A stretch of DNA of 64,000 nucleotides from Nematopogon swammerdamellus (GCA_946902875.1 OX336343.1:9351754-9415753); one strand, 5' to 3'; counted from the stretch's first letter, positions 34,290 to 46,849 are shown. Numbers and translations are program-made. The notes: generated from the letters alone by a model not told the origin.

Positions 34290-34550
34290 TAGAACAGTTG
34301 ATTCGCTCACCCTATTTTACAGGTACTATCATGGCCGGTGCTCCGATGAACTGGCTTCCCTCATACCTCCTGCCTCCATCCATCTCAGTGGCACTTGCTG
34401 AAAACGCTCGGCGCATTCATATTCAGTGCTCAACAAACATAGAACTTCTCCGAACGCACCGCTTCTGAAAATCGTTCCTGTGTCGTACCGCGAAATTATG
34501 GAACGGTCTTCCGGTGAGCCTGTTTCCTTGTTCCTACGTTACTACCTGGT
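34290..34550 (+). pseudogene. LINE reverse transcriptase C-terminal relic
   Basis: FYRYYHGRCSDELASLIPPA is readable, then frames break before a degraded NGLPVSLFP-like end, paralleling the fragment at 1835-2153. Confidence 0.65.
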
Positions 34551-35361
34551 TGTCACCAGTGTCTAAAACACAAACAAATTGAACAAATTGCCCATAACTG
34601 CGTCACATGGCGCCTAACTGAGCGCTGTTTCTCGAGGAGTGGTGTTATTGGCTCTGTCTGAAATAGATTAGGCAATGCCCGTCGCACGCTAATGCTATAT
34701 CGTGATTATTCACCGGTTCATTTCGAAGAACTCTCACTTACGTTCCGTAAGTATTCTTGATAGTTTCGTGCAGGATTTCATTAAAATTTGCTATTACCAG
34801 CTTAGTTATCGCTGAACTAAGTGATTCTCACATTGTCCGTCGGCCGACGACGACCGAGACGTCCGCCGACTCCCGTTCTCGGAAATCCCTCATACATTCC
34901 TTGTTTAATTAATTAGTTAGAAGGTTTGCTCGGCCATTACCCTTATTGCTATCGCGTCATGCAAACCTCCGGGACTTAGCTTGGAGAATATGGTGTTATG
35001 GGCCATTCGCTGAATAAAATCTTATATCTTTACTACGTAATATTAATATTCTTGCAAAGGGAATCCTTTCTAAATATTTGTTGACGATCTCTTGTACGAG
35101 TTGGCTTATATTAGCGGCTGCCTTTCCTTTCCCTACGCGCATTTTAATAATTTTGATAGACGTTGTGTGTTCTTTATGGCGAAATAAATATATGAATCTG
35201 AATATAGAGCAGAACTACCAAACTTTGCAAGTCCGCCAGCCAGCGGACCGCTTGGTCCAGTCGCCTTGTAAGAAATACAACGAGAATCTACCAAACAAGG
35301 AAACGGAATTCTGTGCCTCGCACATAGCATATGCAGGGGGAAGTGATCACATTTTTTTTTT
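34551..35361. other. Intronic stretch, nothing recognised
   Basis: Possible LINE 3' tail near 35130-35200; otherwise no features. Confidence 0.35.
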
Positions 35362-35780
35362 TTTATGGAAACTGACACGGTTGGCTACATCACCTACAAC
35401 ACCCGTGATGTCAGCCCATAACACCGGGTGAACTAGGTGCTATGTCAGTGCTTCCCTTCATTTCGCGCCGGCTACACTGAACTGGACGGAAAACACGAAC
35501 TATTTACATAGCCGTTTCGACCGACGTTTCGCTCAGTGCGGTGATACCAACCCGGCCGGGATAAACCCTACCACCCAGTGAGGTAAGAAGGGAAGGGACC
35601 TACAGTTTAACGTGGAATCCGAACCACGGTCAGCCTCCAACGGTCGGGCGGTCACCCATCCAATAACTGACCGCACCACTGGCTGCCGAGGCTGACGATC
35701 CCTTAGTCGACTTTTACGACATGCGACGGGGAGAGATGCAGTGGGGCTATTCTTTTTAAGTACCGACCCCACACGGTACA
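35362..35780 (-). repeat. Chimeric SINE copy, nearly complete
   Basis: Minus-strand element with 5' module (CCGTGTGGGGTCGGTAC), a shortened tRNA/5S-like head (CGGCAGCCAGTGGTGCGG, GTGGTTCGGATTCC), body and A-tail. The 5S-like centre is partly deleted compared with 53814-54323. Confidence 0.88.
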
Positions 35781-36441
35781 AATCGTAGTCACATCTCTTT
35801 ATTTTTCCGTACTAGCGTTTGCCCGCGTACCATATACCCATTCGCTAAGTCGGCAGATCAGCTATGAGCCTATGACCACGCAAAACAGATCCAAAGGTGA
35901 CTTGGGTGAGACGTTTAGGAGAAACAAGACAGCCACCATTAAATTGTTATAACATCACTTCACACTACTATCCATCACGATATAAGTAATGAAATGAATG
36001 ACGTGATAATGTTTGGGTGCGGTCCAGCGCGGGAGGACAGGGGTCAACGCACGGCCCAGCCCTGCGCCCGCCCGCGCCCCGTGCCATCTGCTCGCTCGCA
36101 GTCGTCATACTGGTGTATCTACGTACGTGTAGGTACGTACGAACCATGTACAAACGGACGGATTCTGAGTAACGTTTAACCCCCGACGCAAAAAACGGAG
36201 GGGTGTTATAAGTTTGACGTGTGTGTGTGTGTCTGCTGTGGCATCGTAGCTACCAAATGGATGGACCGATTTGGATGCCGTTTTATTAGGAAGCTTGTTT
36301 AATCGGGATGGTTCTTAGCTATGTTTATAATCAAGGAATCAAGTAATTAAGTAATAAAAAAATTAAATATCTTAAAAAGTGGACCGATTTGCATGCGGTA
36401 TTTTTTAAAAAGCTTGAAATAAAAGTAAAGTAAAAAATTTT
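35781..36441. repeat. GC patch and dispersed repeat
   Basis: 36015-36100 is GC-rich. 36178-36440 is a common lepidopteran repeat (CCCCGACGCAAAAAACGG, then two GACCGATTTGGATGC-like blocks). Confidence 0.5.
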
Positions 36442-36621
36442 AAAAAACCCCGACCGTAAAAAGTAAAAAAAAAAAATTTCCATTTACTTACTTAAAGGAG
36501 TCGGGGGACCGCTAAGTAAATAAAATATAAAAACTCAGAGCTGCGCGGGAATTTACTTAGCGGTCCACCGACTCCTTTAAGTAAGTAAATATAACTTTTT
36601 AAGGGTCGGGGGTTTTTTAAA
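36442..36621. repeat. Long inverted repeat / MITE-like hairpin
   Basis: The arms around ATTTACTTACTTAAAGGAG (left) and CTCCTTTAAGTAAGTAAAT (right) pair closely over 40 bp. Outer CCCCGACC/GGTCGGGG blocks extend the pairing; the loop is about 35 nt. Confidence 0.88.
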
Positions 36622-39600
36622 TTTGTAATTTAATCGCTGATCTTTGTCTTTCACAAAAGCGTTATTATTACATTATATTATATTAGTATATTTCTGAAAG
36701 GGGTCTGCACTCTACCTACACCATATACGTAGATTCCACTCGGTCGCGAGTGTTCGGAAAGAGCAGTTTCTTCAGCTGTACGCAAGTGTCCTTGTTACGA
36801 TGTGGAAAAGTGGTAATAGCTCTGTAATGTTTCATAGATCGAGGTTGAAATCAAAGTTTCAAGAAATTCAATTAAAAAGAAATTAAAGTTAATCGGAATT
36901 ACCTTGAACGAAATTATCCATGTTTACTCTTTCTGGTGAACGTAATATATTTCGGAGAAGACGCGTACGATTAGTTTTGGGCACCTCTCTCACACAGAAA
37001 CGTACCTACTCTTTAGTTAGGACAACTATTAGCTATAATAGAGAATGTAGTCGACCCTGACCTGCAAACATGATTGCAATTCTATCTGGCATGAAATCAG
37101 TATTATTAACAAAATGTGTATGAAGTCGTTGACACCTAATATTTTGGAGGTGCGGGGCAGATTTTCCTGTGATAGCATATTGTCTGCTTCCATTTACTAC
37201 GACAGAATTGACACATTTCACAAATAGCTGTATGATTGAAAAAAAAAATTCGACTCGACGTATGAATTCAGCATATTTTTAAGAAAGTAAAGTAAATAGA
37301 GAAATTTACTCAAAATAGACAGACAGACAATCCCATCACCAAAATGAGGGTTACGTGTGTAACTATAGCAAAGCGAAAACAAGGCGCTTGACTTGCGAGG
37401 TAGAGACGAGTGCTTACCGACGCGAAATAAAGTGAAAGCAGAGAAAGCATCCATCTCAAAAAGACGAGACAACTCGAGCACCTGCACTCGGCCTTTACCA
37501 AGAATTATGTCAATACGGCCATTTTAGGGCAATTTGAACTTAGTGACGGACGAAGCCATTAGCGGTCGTAGGTACACTATAAGCATTTAGGTGGAATGGA
37601 AAATCTTTCAATTAATTCCCGAGATACGAGTTAATGTAATTTTTTTTTATTTGTTGTTTTCAACTAACTAGAGCCATATAAAAATACATATTAAATATCT
37701 TAACCTAAGAATTAAAATTAGGTTGCGTACTGTCAGTCCTGCAATCAAAATTACATCCAACATCTCACCTTATGTCGACCTTTTTCCTCCTTCCATCAGA
37801 TCAGCAGCATCGGTAAAAGATTCAAATATGACGCTCAAAACCCACCCCGTCTACGGTACTATCACCGTGCGCATGTCTGAACAATTTAAACTTTTGAACG
37901 CCTAAGTCATCGACAGTGTGATCTATTTTTGAGTATACCCACTCACTATACTATACTTAAAGAAGAAAGAAGTGCCTGCTCGCGCTCTGTTCAGAAGGAA
38001 CTGTGTTCCCGTGGTCTCGTTTTACGACCTGGAACAGCTCCCTCGCTCTGTTTTTAAGTTGAAGAAGAAGTTTGTACATAGTGGCTCTTGCAAATTCAAA
38101 CGGTTTTGTTTTATATTTAAATTTAGAATCCTAATCCGCACGAAAGATGAATCTACTGCGCCCCTCTCCCCGCGCTCAATTCAAACGGTTTTTTTTTAAT
38201 ATTAAAATTTAGAATCCTAACTCTGCCGTGAGACACCCGTTACTACTGCTAGAGATCTATAGTGCTGGAGAGTCGCTGATGGTGGAAGGATTGACGCGGT
38301 GCTGTCTGATCCAGATCCATCCTTCAGAAATTTTCCAGGTGACCATTACTTCCCGCCGCTTCAATTACTTTTTCTCCACTTATGTGTGTGGTCTATTGAG
38401 ACCCGTACCCGTACCCGTCAGCAGACCAGGTAGATCAGAAGCGCATGGAGTGAGCGCAGATTGTGTCGGCGAAGACACGGCGGCCGCGGCGGCGTCGCTA
38501 CGTGCTGCATCTCCTGACTATGCAGGACCGCAGAGAGAGCTAAGGAGCGGACTCAGAATGCGTAGGGCGAACTACCTCACGTTGCAGGTCCCGATAGTAG
38601 CGCCGAAACATCACACTGGAGGGTCAGAACTCGGTATGAAGGAATGTCTTCATATTCTTCGGCAGAAATGCAAAGCTTGAAAGCGCTATTTCTTTCAAAA
38701 GGATAATGTTATAATTTAGTTGTGTTGTAATACATGTTCCAATAATTTAGGACGTGCAGTATTTAGTTTGAATGGAAGAAAAGTCAAAAATAAAGTTCTT
38801 CTAATGCTCTCTAAACACGACGCAAAAGCTTCAACGTTACACGTTACAGAGGTGAACCGCAAACGGGACTAGTGGACAATACCACTCCTCCCTCACCCAA
38901 ATAAGATTTGGAGAATTTGAAGAATAGGATTCCAGCAGTAGGGCGTAAGAGATCGAGGAGCCTACCTTTGAAATGTGAAGTGAGAGCATACGAGTAAAAG
39001 AGATGAAACTGATCTCGAGCGGATGTCCTATGACTACATCATACATAATAATAATTATGTCTACATCGTACATCGTGCGACAGGACAAGGGCAGCGTTTT
39101 GCGCATGACCGCGGCTCTGCCAAGAAAACACGCCGGACGATGCCACGGTAGCCTTTACCTACTTACATAACATACCTTTCTAAATACATTTTACAAGGCA
39201 GAATCACGAAGAACATACAACCACACAAACCTTTTATAAATGTCTATTAAGTATTTCGGCCGTATTTGCATCTATCATATTCATAAGATGCATGTCCCAT
39301 TTCACTACTAAAATCCACAAGCATCTTCGAGTCTAGTCGCGGACAAAATTGCCTCTCCGCCAAAGACTATCGCTATCGGATTGACACCTCTTAGAGGGTG
39401 AAATTAGCTGCGCCTGAGTCTACAACCTCGAGCTCACTCAACCAATGTGGCTACCTATTATAAAATAATAATAAAAACGCACGATCGGCAGGTTTCTGAT
39501 CGGGCATCGTTTAGTTCCAACAGAGTGCATCAATCATTGCACACGGCTGCACTCATACGACTAAAGTCGCCTTCTCAGAAGCGAGTAATTTGTTTGGCAC

Positions 39601-40080
39601 GCTTTCCTTCTTGTCTTGACCATAGAAATGAGCTCAAAACTACTTCAGTTCACGATGAATCATCTGTATAGATATAACTCTACATAGTACCACATCACAT
39701 TATTGTATCTACTATATTCTTTCTCTAAGGAAGTAACTAATAAGTTCTATTTAAATACCTATCTTAAGAGGATTGCACATGGAGGATGGACACTTAAGAG
39801 GATGATAGAAAGGAGACTAATTTTGATGTTTGCTAACCATAAGTAGCATACTATATTTATATCAACTATGTTGGTTATGTATTTGGGCCGCAAGAAAATA
39901 TATCTACAATGTCGTTTAATGTATTTAGGCTGCAAAAATTATTTTTAAGGTCCTAATTTATTTGAACAAGATTTTTCGTGACTTATCAGAAAAAATCCTC
40001 GTAGCGACACTTATTTCGTGAAACAAATAACTTAACTTCATATTTTATTAAATAGGCGAATATACATTAAATATGATTTA
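36622..40080. other. Intronic stretch, nothing recognised
   Basis: The longest near-featureless part of intron 2. A 150-codon plus frame (38228-38680) spans a GC-rich patch but has no family signature. AAATTTAGAATCCTAA is duplicated near 38118 and 38202. Confidence 0.4.
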
Positions 40081-40760
40081 TCGCATGTATAGACGACATT
40101 TTGAATGGAACATAATAGAATAGAAACTCTTTATTGCACACAAATGGAAGGAAGATTAGTACACGACAAGAAACAAGAAATACAGCAGTGCGCAAAGGCG
40201 GACTTATCACTACAAGTGATTTCTTCCAGTAAACCTTTGGGTGATGGATGAGGAATAAAATACAGAGAAAGAAGTACCCACTACCCATGTAGTGCATTAA
40301 AGTGCAGGCTTTTCCAAAGTTTCAAAGAGGAAAAAACACATTCATAATATGGAATAAACACATAGTAGATCTATTTTAGTTTCATATATAAACTTAAGAT
40401 CTAAGGCTTGTGACAACACTGATTTAGAATTCTGAAGATTAATACTCTCCAAACAAAACAAAGAAATTGGTCATAATTTCTTGTATAAGGTGTCAAACAA
40501 AACTGCATAATTTGGTTGCGATTTGGAAGCTACTCGTAAACAAAATGAGTAGGTAATTCTGCTAAATGAATCAGCAGTGAATGAAGTTGTAATATTTCAA
40601 ATCAAAAATCAAAAAACGTTTATTGCACATAATTGTTGTACATAAGGTAGCACTTAATGCCTATGGCATTTTCCACCAGCCTACCCTTATTTACATATAG
40701 AACCAGGGTAGGTGCAACAAGACAAGGTAAACAAAACAAAGTCTTATAAAATAGAAAATA
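40081..40760 (-). repeat. Two LINE-like 3' ends
   Basis: 40105-40290 (CTCTTTATTGCACACAAATG ... AGTGATTTCTTCCAGTAAAC) and 40600-40760 (AACGTTTATTGCACATAATT) match the minus-strand 3' ends of common lepidopteran LINEs. Confidence 0.55.
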
Positions 40761-41354
40761 GAAGGACAAATAGTATATATCTATATATATAATGCATATA
40801 ATACACATATATTATTCATAATAAATAATAAACATATATAAACATATACAAAATAAAACTCAGACATTACACAACACATTATGAATTTGCTCAGAAACTA
40901 GGAAATATTTGTGTGTACGCCTTCACATGTACTTCGTATCACATAATAAAAGCAGAGGCGACAGACAAGCTGGGATTGTATGTTACAGTAAATAGTCCAA
41001 ATCAGTTCTAAAGCAAATTATCTAGTAAATAATACAGAAAGTTTCTAGTAGCATCGGTAGCTAGGTGAAATGTGAAGTAACTGTGTTTGTTAAGAAAATA
41101 CAAAACTAAATTCGGTCATTTATCAATCAAAGCCCGCTGGATATAGTAAATATCCAAATTGAAACATCTCATGTGCTGCCGAATGTTGATTGGTCAGCTT
41201 CGTTTCGGTTACAGGTTCTATTCAGGGTTTCTCGAAGTGCAATTGTATGAAAACACTGTTAATTCTTACTTATTTCAGTTATTCGTGGCATTCAATTTTG
41301 CCATCTTTTATAATTGCTTGAATTAATAACCAATACTGTATTAATCACATTCAA

Positions 41355-41825
41355 TATGTCAGGGTAAGCGTTCACTGTTGGACATACACCTCTCAAATTT
41401 TTCTCCAGTCCTCCCGGCCTTCAGCGGTACGGAATCCCTGCTTTCCGCCGACGTGCTTGATGTCGTCGTCTCACCAGGAGAGTGGTCTTCCCACACTCCG
41501 TTTTTCTGTCCACGGCCGCCAATGTAACGACTGACTGTTGAATTGGAGTAACCGTGTCATACACACGGTTACTCCAATGGTCATCGTCTCTTCCGATGTG
41601 AGCATAGCCACCCGATGTCCAATATCGACAAACTTCGTAAAGTTAAAATTCGCCCTGAGCTCCCTTTCGCAAAATTTAAAGACCTACAGGTCTGTATATA
41701 TGACCAGTGCGCCCTCCCGGTTATGAAGTACGGGTGTGAAACGTTTAATATGATGGTCGCTGTTGTCCAAAGGTTGAAAGTTGCCCAGTGAGCAATGGAG
41801 CGAGCCATGCTGGGAATATCAAGTT
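41355..41825 (-). mobile_element. RTE-type LINE with internal inversion
   Basis: 41355-41525 read on minus gives the RTE C-terminus. 41579-41825 read on plus gives an upstream part (IYDQCALPVMKYGCETF, QAMERAMLGIS-like). The two meet head to head at a perfect 16-bp palindrome with 5-nt loop (41542-41578). Confidence 0.75.
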
Positions 41826-41879
41826 TTCAGATTATTTTGACGTAGAATTCGTCTTAGATTGCAAACGCATAATATAATG

Positions 41880-42420
41880 TAATAGATATAATGTTCTCTT
41901 TATCTTATTCATTATTATCCATTTATATTCTTTATTTCACATTTTCAAAATTTTCTATTAATTTTACATATATTATACAAGTATTAAAAATACAAAGTAA
42001 TAAAAATACACAAAATTAGTAAAAAAATTTAAAACGGTAATACCGCCGGCGGCGGGAGACAAGCCTCCAAGCACGCCGGCGGGTGCAGGCCGTGGCTACG
42101 GAGCTCTCCGGGACGACGCGAGGCAAGCTACGAGCGATAGGTGGTGGTACTAGACACGTAGGCCACCACCACCCCCATCTCGGAGAGCTCCGTATCCGCC
42201 GGACTGCACGGCGACATCGTCGCGCAGCTCTTTGAAGTCTTAATCTTCGCGCGCGCGTCGCCTCGTGGTCGCACGCACCACCGGTAGCGGGGGCACTAGA
42301 CGGGACGTGAAGTCCCGATGACCCCAAGCTGGCCGATGGTGGACGTCGCCCTCGCCGTAGGTGTTGTGGCTCGGCCGACGTCAACGCTCCATCTTCGCCG
42401 TCGATGAAATGCACCGGCGG
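41880..42420 (-). repeat. LINE 3' part with UTR tail
   Basis: A GC-rich open frame (42016-42414) leads into an AT-rich tail. The tail (AATTTTGTGTATTTTTATTA, ATAATATATGTAAAATTAAT) recurs in plus orientation at 47480-47580. Likely a 3' UTR rather than coding sequence. Confidence 0.6.
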
Positions 42421-42867
42421 CTTGGAGCTGGGTGGTAGGGTGTGTATCCATTTATTATTATCATATTATTAACCTACTGTAAAGTATTGGATTATATTAT
42501 CTGTATTATTATTATTAACCTAGCCTAAGAATTGGATATTATCTGTAAATAGGAGGTTTTTGAGTAAATAAATAAATAAATAAATAAATAAATGTCTTAA
42601 TTGAATCAACTGGAGATAGACAGATGATTCAGCAATTACTTATGATTCTGGAGCTCAAATGGATATCGTTGGCCTTTGTAATAAAAAAGTTAAAAATTTA
42701 GTTCATTATCTCCATACATATTTTTCGATTTTATCATTAGAAAAATGTATGGGGATCACGAAAAATGTTTTTAGATAAAAAATAACGAAGGCTAAAGTTT
42801 GTTCATTTGAACTCCAGAATCTCCCCTTGAAATGTTGCTCGTCATTGCTGAATTATCCTGAAGAGGA
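42421..42867. repeat. AAAT microsatellite and AT-rich spacer
   Basis: 42567-42593 is an (AAAT)n tract; nothing else recognised. Confidence 0.6.
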
Positions 42868-43407
42868 CTAAGGCGGCGTGCATAAATGACGTCATCGGTC
42901 GGGGGGTTTGGGGGGGGGGGGGGGGAAAAAGTGACGACTGATGACGTGGGGGGGGGGGGGGGGGGGTCGTGCAGCGATGTCGTAGTTTTCTGGAGGAGAT
43001 ACTCCGCGCCGTCGGTACTCTGCCGGGAATACACACTGCTCGAGTATATAGATGCGAGGATGTTTCCGAAACTATACGAAAGGAATGTTTCGATTAAAAA
43101 CGCACACTTTTCGATTTCCGAAAACTTCTACCTACATTTTAGGTTTTTCGAAAACAGATTTTTGGACCGCGCTCAATCGAAATTCGATGCCGCGCGATGT
43201 TAATGAATAATATTTTTCAATGCGTTTGAATTATCTAGTTGTGACCCCTTCAGTTAAGAAAATAACAGAAAACTACGTCATCAGGGGGGGGGGGGGGGGG
43301 CTCACCGAAACTGACGATGGGTGACGTGGGGGGAGGGGGGGGGGGGGGGGGGGAGGGGGTCAAAAAGTGGGCTAAAATCGATGAAGTAATTTATGCGCGC
43401 CGCCTAA
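42868..43407. mobile_element. Poly-G-bearing inverted-repeat element, about 540 bp
   Basis: Ends CTAAGGCGGCGTGCATAAAT and, inverted, TTAGGCGGCGCGCATAAATT. The interior has four long G-runs (42910-42925, 42948-42966, 43284-43300, 43335-43353) in two similar GACGTCATC...GACGTGGGG units. Overlapping frames are compositional artefacts. Confidence 0.8.
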
Positions 43408-43744
43408 TTTCCTATTCATTTTTACTGACACAAAAGGACATGAGTGATGAAGTGAAAGTTTACGCCAGAGACGGAACTGGGACCCTTCAGATCGATGCCC
43501 TACAGTAGGTGCCGCCCGGTCGACAGTGATTTCCACATGCATGCGTGAGTCATGCATGGCCGCATGGGATGCGTGCGATACGGAACTAACCCAACTCGAA
43601 ACAGGGAGCTAGTCGGGTGTCCTCGTGTTCACATCCGACCTTGATCTTGGTGCATAAAGAGGCAATCCGCCGACGCACCAAAGTAGTCATCTCAATATGT
43701 TTGTGAAATAATAAAGGGCCCAATAATAAACGTTATCCATCAAT

Positions 43745-44117
43745 CAATCAATACTAATAATAAACTTATACTAGTAAGTTTCTTTGTTTTATGCGATATT
43801 GCGTTTGTAGACTCCATGTATGATGATACTAAAAATAAATTGACAATTTTTAGAAATCTTTTCTGTATGTATGTATGTTCCTCCATAACTCTTAAACCGA
43901 TCATCCGAATTCGATGAAACTTAGTACAAGCACATTTTACTATACTGGACACAGGGTAGGCTAAATAAAATTCAGATCCGGTTACGCTAAGATGTGGCTC
44001 TCATACAAACCGAATTGTTCCGCGCGCTGAAATAAAGGTACGGTAGCGGGCTTACCTACTTAGTTTCTTCTTTTTAAATACGAATTTCACGCGAGCGATG
44101 CTGCGAGCAAAAGCTAG
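43745..44117 (+). mobile_element. Helitron-like non-autonomous element
   Basis: The right end GCGAGCGATGCTGCGAGCAA then AAGCTAGT matches the short hairpin plus CTAGT that ends many lepidopteran Helitrons. Inside is the AAACCGATCATCCGAATTCG block common in these repeats. Left boundary approximate. Confidence 0.55.
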
Positions 44118-44309
44118 TAATGTAATGTATAAAATAATACTACTGTAGCCCTTCTTTCTCACTAGTTCCTAATTCTCTTCTCATATAACATGAAAACAAA
44201 TCCCATTCTGTCAATTTAAATTTAAAAGTTCCTAAAAAAAATTCTAATGTCTTGTATATTTTTATTGACATGTAATGTAAGAGATCCCCTGTGAATTAAT
44301 CTGCATGCA

Positions 44310-44450
44310 AGCCTGGTTTGAAGTTCAATTAGTCGGCATTTAAGACTGGCCTGAAGTAGAAATTGAATTGGTCCCCACTCAAGCCTGGCTTGAAGTTGAA
44401 ATTGAAGATGAATTAGTCCGCATTCAAGCCCACCTTGGAGTTGAAATTGG
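44310..44450. repeat. Degenerate minisatellite
   Basis: Imperfect units around AAGCCTGGCTTGAAGTTGAA and ATTAGTC(C/G)GCATT repeat three times, just downstream of the membrane-span exon in gene direction. Confidence 0.7.
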
Positions 44451-44547
44451 CCATGGCGAGACTCTAGCCCATTGATTTTCAGTTTCTTTTCCAATTGTTA
44501 ATAAATTCGGATGGTGTATGTAGGTACAATGGAGCAGTTCAACTCAC

Positions 44548-44675
44548 CTTGCAGTTCTGGTATCGGTGGCACCATGAGCAGCCGAGAAGGAGCGCCGCGA
44601 GCGCCGCCAGCAGCGCCAGGGCGGGCAGGACACCCGCCGCCCACCCCGGCCCCGCACCCTCACCACCCTCACCAT
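44548..44675 (-). CDS. LMTK-like exon 2: transmembrane segment
   Basis: The acceptor TCTAG ends at 44676 and the donor GTGAGT starts at 44547. The exon completes Asp29 and adds residues 30-71. A Gly/Glu-rich stretch precedes a hydrophobic run of about 21 residues (roughly 41-61, an Ala/Leu stretch ending LLLGC). The cytoplasmic flank CSWCHRYQNCK is Cys- and basic-rich, giving possible palmitoylation sites. It ends in phase 0, as the next exon needs. A long C/CT tract lies about 65-130 nt upstream of the acceptor. Plus-strand frames here are antisense shadows. Confidence 0.87.
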
Positions 44676-44740
44676 CTAGACACATACCGCACATGTTTAA
44701 ACAGGGCGCATTCGCTCATTCATCATTATTTACAATTTCA

Positions 44741-44803
44741 GAGAGAGGGGGGAGGGGGAGGGGGAGGGGGAGGGGGGGGGGGGGGGAGAGAGAGAGAGAG
44801 AGA
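44741..44803. repeat. Polypurine G/GA tract upstream of exon 2 acceptor
   Basis: Pattern GAGAGA, then GGGGGA repeats, a run of 14 or so G and (AG)n. In the gene direction it is a C/CT tract ending about 65 nt before the acceptor. Confidence 0.95.
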
Positions 44804-45485
44804 AGTATTTCGACATATATCCAAGCGTACCTACCCATGGATGAAATTATACAATCCTTATATGTTACCAGAAATGTATGTAATCCGGAATTATATACAA
44901 TTCCTAGGAAATGTATACAATTCCTAAAATCGGCAGGAAATGTGTGAAATAAATATTATTAAACACATTTCCTAGGAAATTCATACTTTTCCTAAACAGG
45001 AATCGGAAATGTGTTAAATTTACGTTTTAATTTAGATTACTGCGGGGTAAGCGGGGCGTGCGCGAGGAAACGCCATTGCGGATCGCGCGTTCGCGGGGCG
45101 GGCCGCCGATTGGTTAGGTTAGGATAGGTTTTATCTCAGTTTTATCTGTGCGCCAGCTAATTTCATTAACAAATTTTATAGTATAATGTTAAGTTTCATA
45201 CATTTCCTGGTACTTTTTAGGAATTGCATATAACACTAGGTTAAATTATCTAATTATTTATTGTTTGAAATTAGGTATATAATATTTACAAGCAATTAAA
45301 TTTAAATTATTAAATAAACTAAAACTACCTATCAAATATAATTTACCTACAAATATTACTAATTAAAAAACTTAAAATAATTAACCTATTAAAAAATCAC
45401 GCCATCCAGAAAACTTTAATCCAAATGGTTACATATAATATAATATAATATGAATTTAAAAAAAAATGTAAAATTTATATAAAAA
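44804..45485. repeat. AT-rich intron with TTCCTAGGAA palindromes
   Basis: CATTTCCTAGGAAAT-type palindromes occur at 44905-44920 and 44967-44982; another is at 47603-47620 beyond the LINEs. No gene seen. Confidence 0.5.
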
Positions 45486-46740
45486 GGACCGTGCAAATAA
45501 ATGGATGGATAGCCTTTTGTCAGGCGGCAATAAAATTCGTGCCTATAACGGTTGGGTCATGCCTGTGCATATACCTTCGGTATTCTCAGATGGACTCAGA
45601 CCGAATTGGACTCGCTGGACAGAAAGGTCAGGACGCTGATGACGAAATCCTGTGGATGGACAACCCACGATCATCGGTCATGAGGTTGTATATCCCGCGG
45701 AAGTGTGGGGGTCGAGGTATGTTAAATGCCAAATGTGAACCTACACAACCGCGAGGTATGCAATCTCCGTCAGTACTTTTTGGAAAAGACTGATGTTTGT
45801 GAGATGCACCGCGATGTCGTCACCAGCGATAAAGGCCTTACCCCGCTAAGCATGGGAAAAGAGGACTGGCGGAAGCCGGTTGTACTGAGCACCGAGGACC
45901 GCATGGATGTATGGAAAGGCAAGGAGCTGCACGGTAGGTACTTCCGGTCTCTCACGGGACCGGATGTAGACCAACTTGCTTCCGTGCACTGGCTACGCTT
46001 CGGGGACCTCTTCGGGGAAACCGAGGGTTTTGTCTTTGCAATACAAGATGAGGTTGCCAAGACGAACAACTATAGGAAACACACAATGAAGGACGGGACC
46101 ATTGACATCTGCCGCGCCTGCCATCGACCTGGCGAGTCCCTCAGACATGTGATTTCCGGTTGTTCGCAGCTTGCCAACACCGAGTATCTGCATAGACACA
46201 ACTTAGTAGCCAGGATCATCCATCAGCAACTTGCCTTAAAGTACAACCTTGTAGGTACCGAGGTGCCTTACTATAAGTACAATCCGTCGCCAGTTCTCGA
46301 GAACGGTCATGTCACACTCTACTGGGACCGGTCCATTATTTATCACAGACAGGACTATTCTCGCGAACAGACCTGATATTGTGATAGTGGACCGGGAGGC
46401 AAGGCGCGCAACGCTCGTCGATATCGCCGTGCCGCATGATGGTAACCTCGTCAGTAAGGAAGCAGAGAAGATGTTAAAGTATCTGGATCTGCAGCACGAG
46501 TTTACCAAAATGTGGCCCGTCGACTCGACGATCGTTGTGCCCATAGTCGTTTCGGCGCACGGGCTGATAGCGAAGAGCCTCGACGACCACCTTGAGAGGC
46601 TCTCGCTGTGGTTGGGTCAAGGGCCAGATCCAGAAGGCAGCCCTGCTCGACACTGCACGCATCGTTCGGAGGTTTCTCTCTTTGGGGCCTGACCATCTGT
46701 AGCCTGGGTTCGCCCCACCGCCGGTGGTGGAAACTCCATT
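45486..46740 (+). pseudogene. R4/Dong-like LINE, C-terminal half, frameshifted
   Basis: Three overlapping plus frames join to the same protein as the minus copy at 61376-62563. They show MRLYIPRKCGGRGMLNAK, then the finger CRACHRPGESLRHVISGC (C-x2-C-x7-H-x4-C), and RPDIVIVDREARRATLVDI, the PD...D core of a restriction-like endonuclease. Frameshifts near 45725 and 46320 break it. 5' truncated: most of the RT palm is missing. Inserted in intron 1. Confidence 0.88.
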
Positions 46741-46849
46741 TATTTTATAATAATTTTATATATAATTTTTGTATATTTTAGGTATAGTTTATTTTATTTA
46801 TTTATTTATTTTAAACACTGACAGCTAACAGCTGGTGCGTGTATTCTGT

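Noticed and set aside
38228..38680. 150-codon plus frame as a gene
   Set aside because: Depends on a GC-rich patch; no recognisable family and no splice signals checked out.
44495..44947. Two long plus frames over the membrane-span exon
   Set aside because: Antisense to exon 2 and extended only by the G/GA tract.
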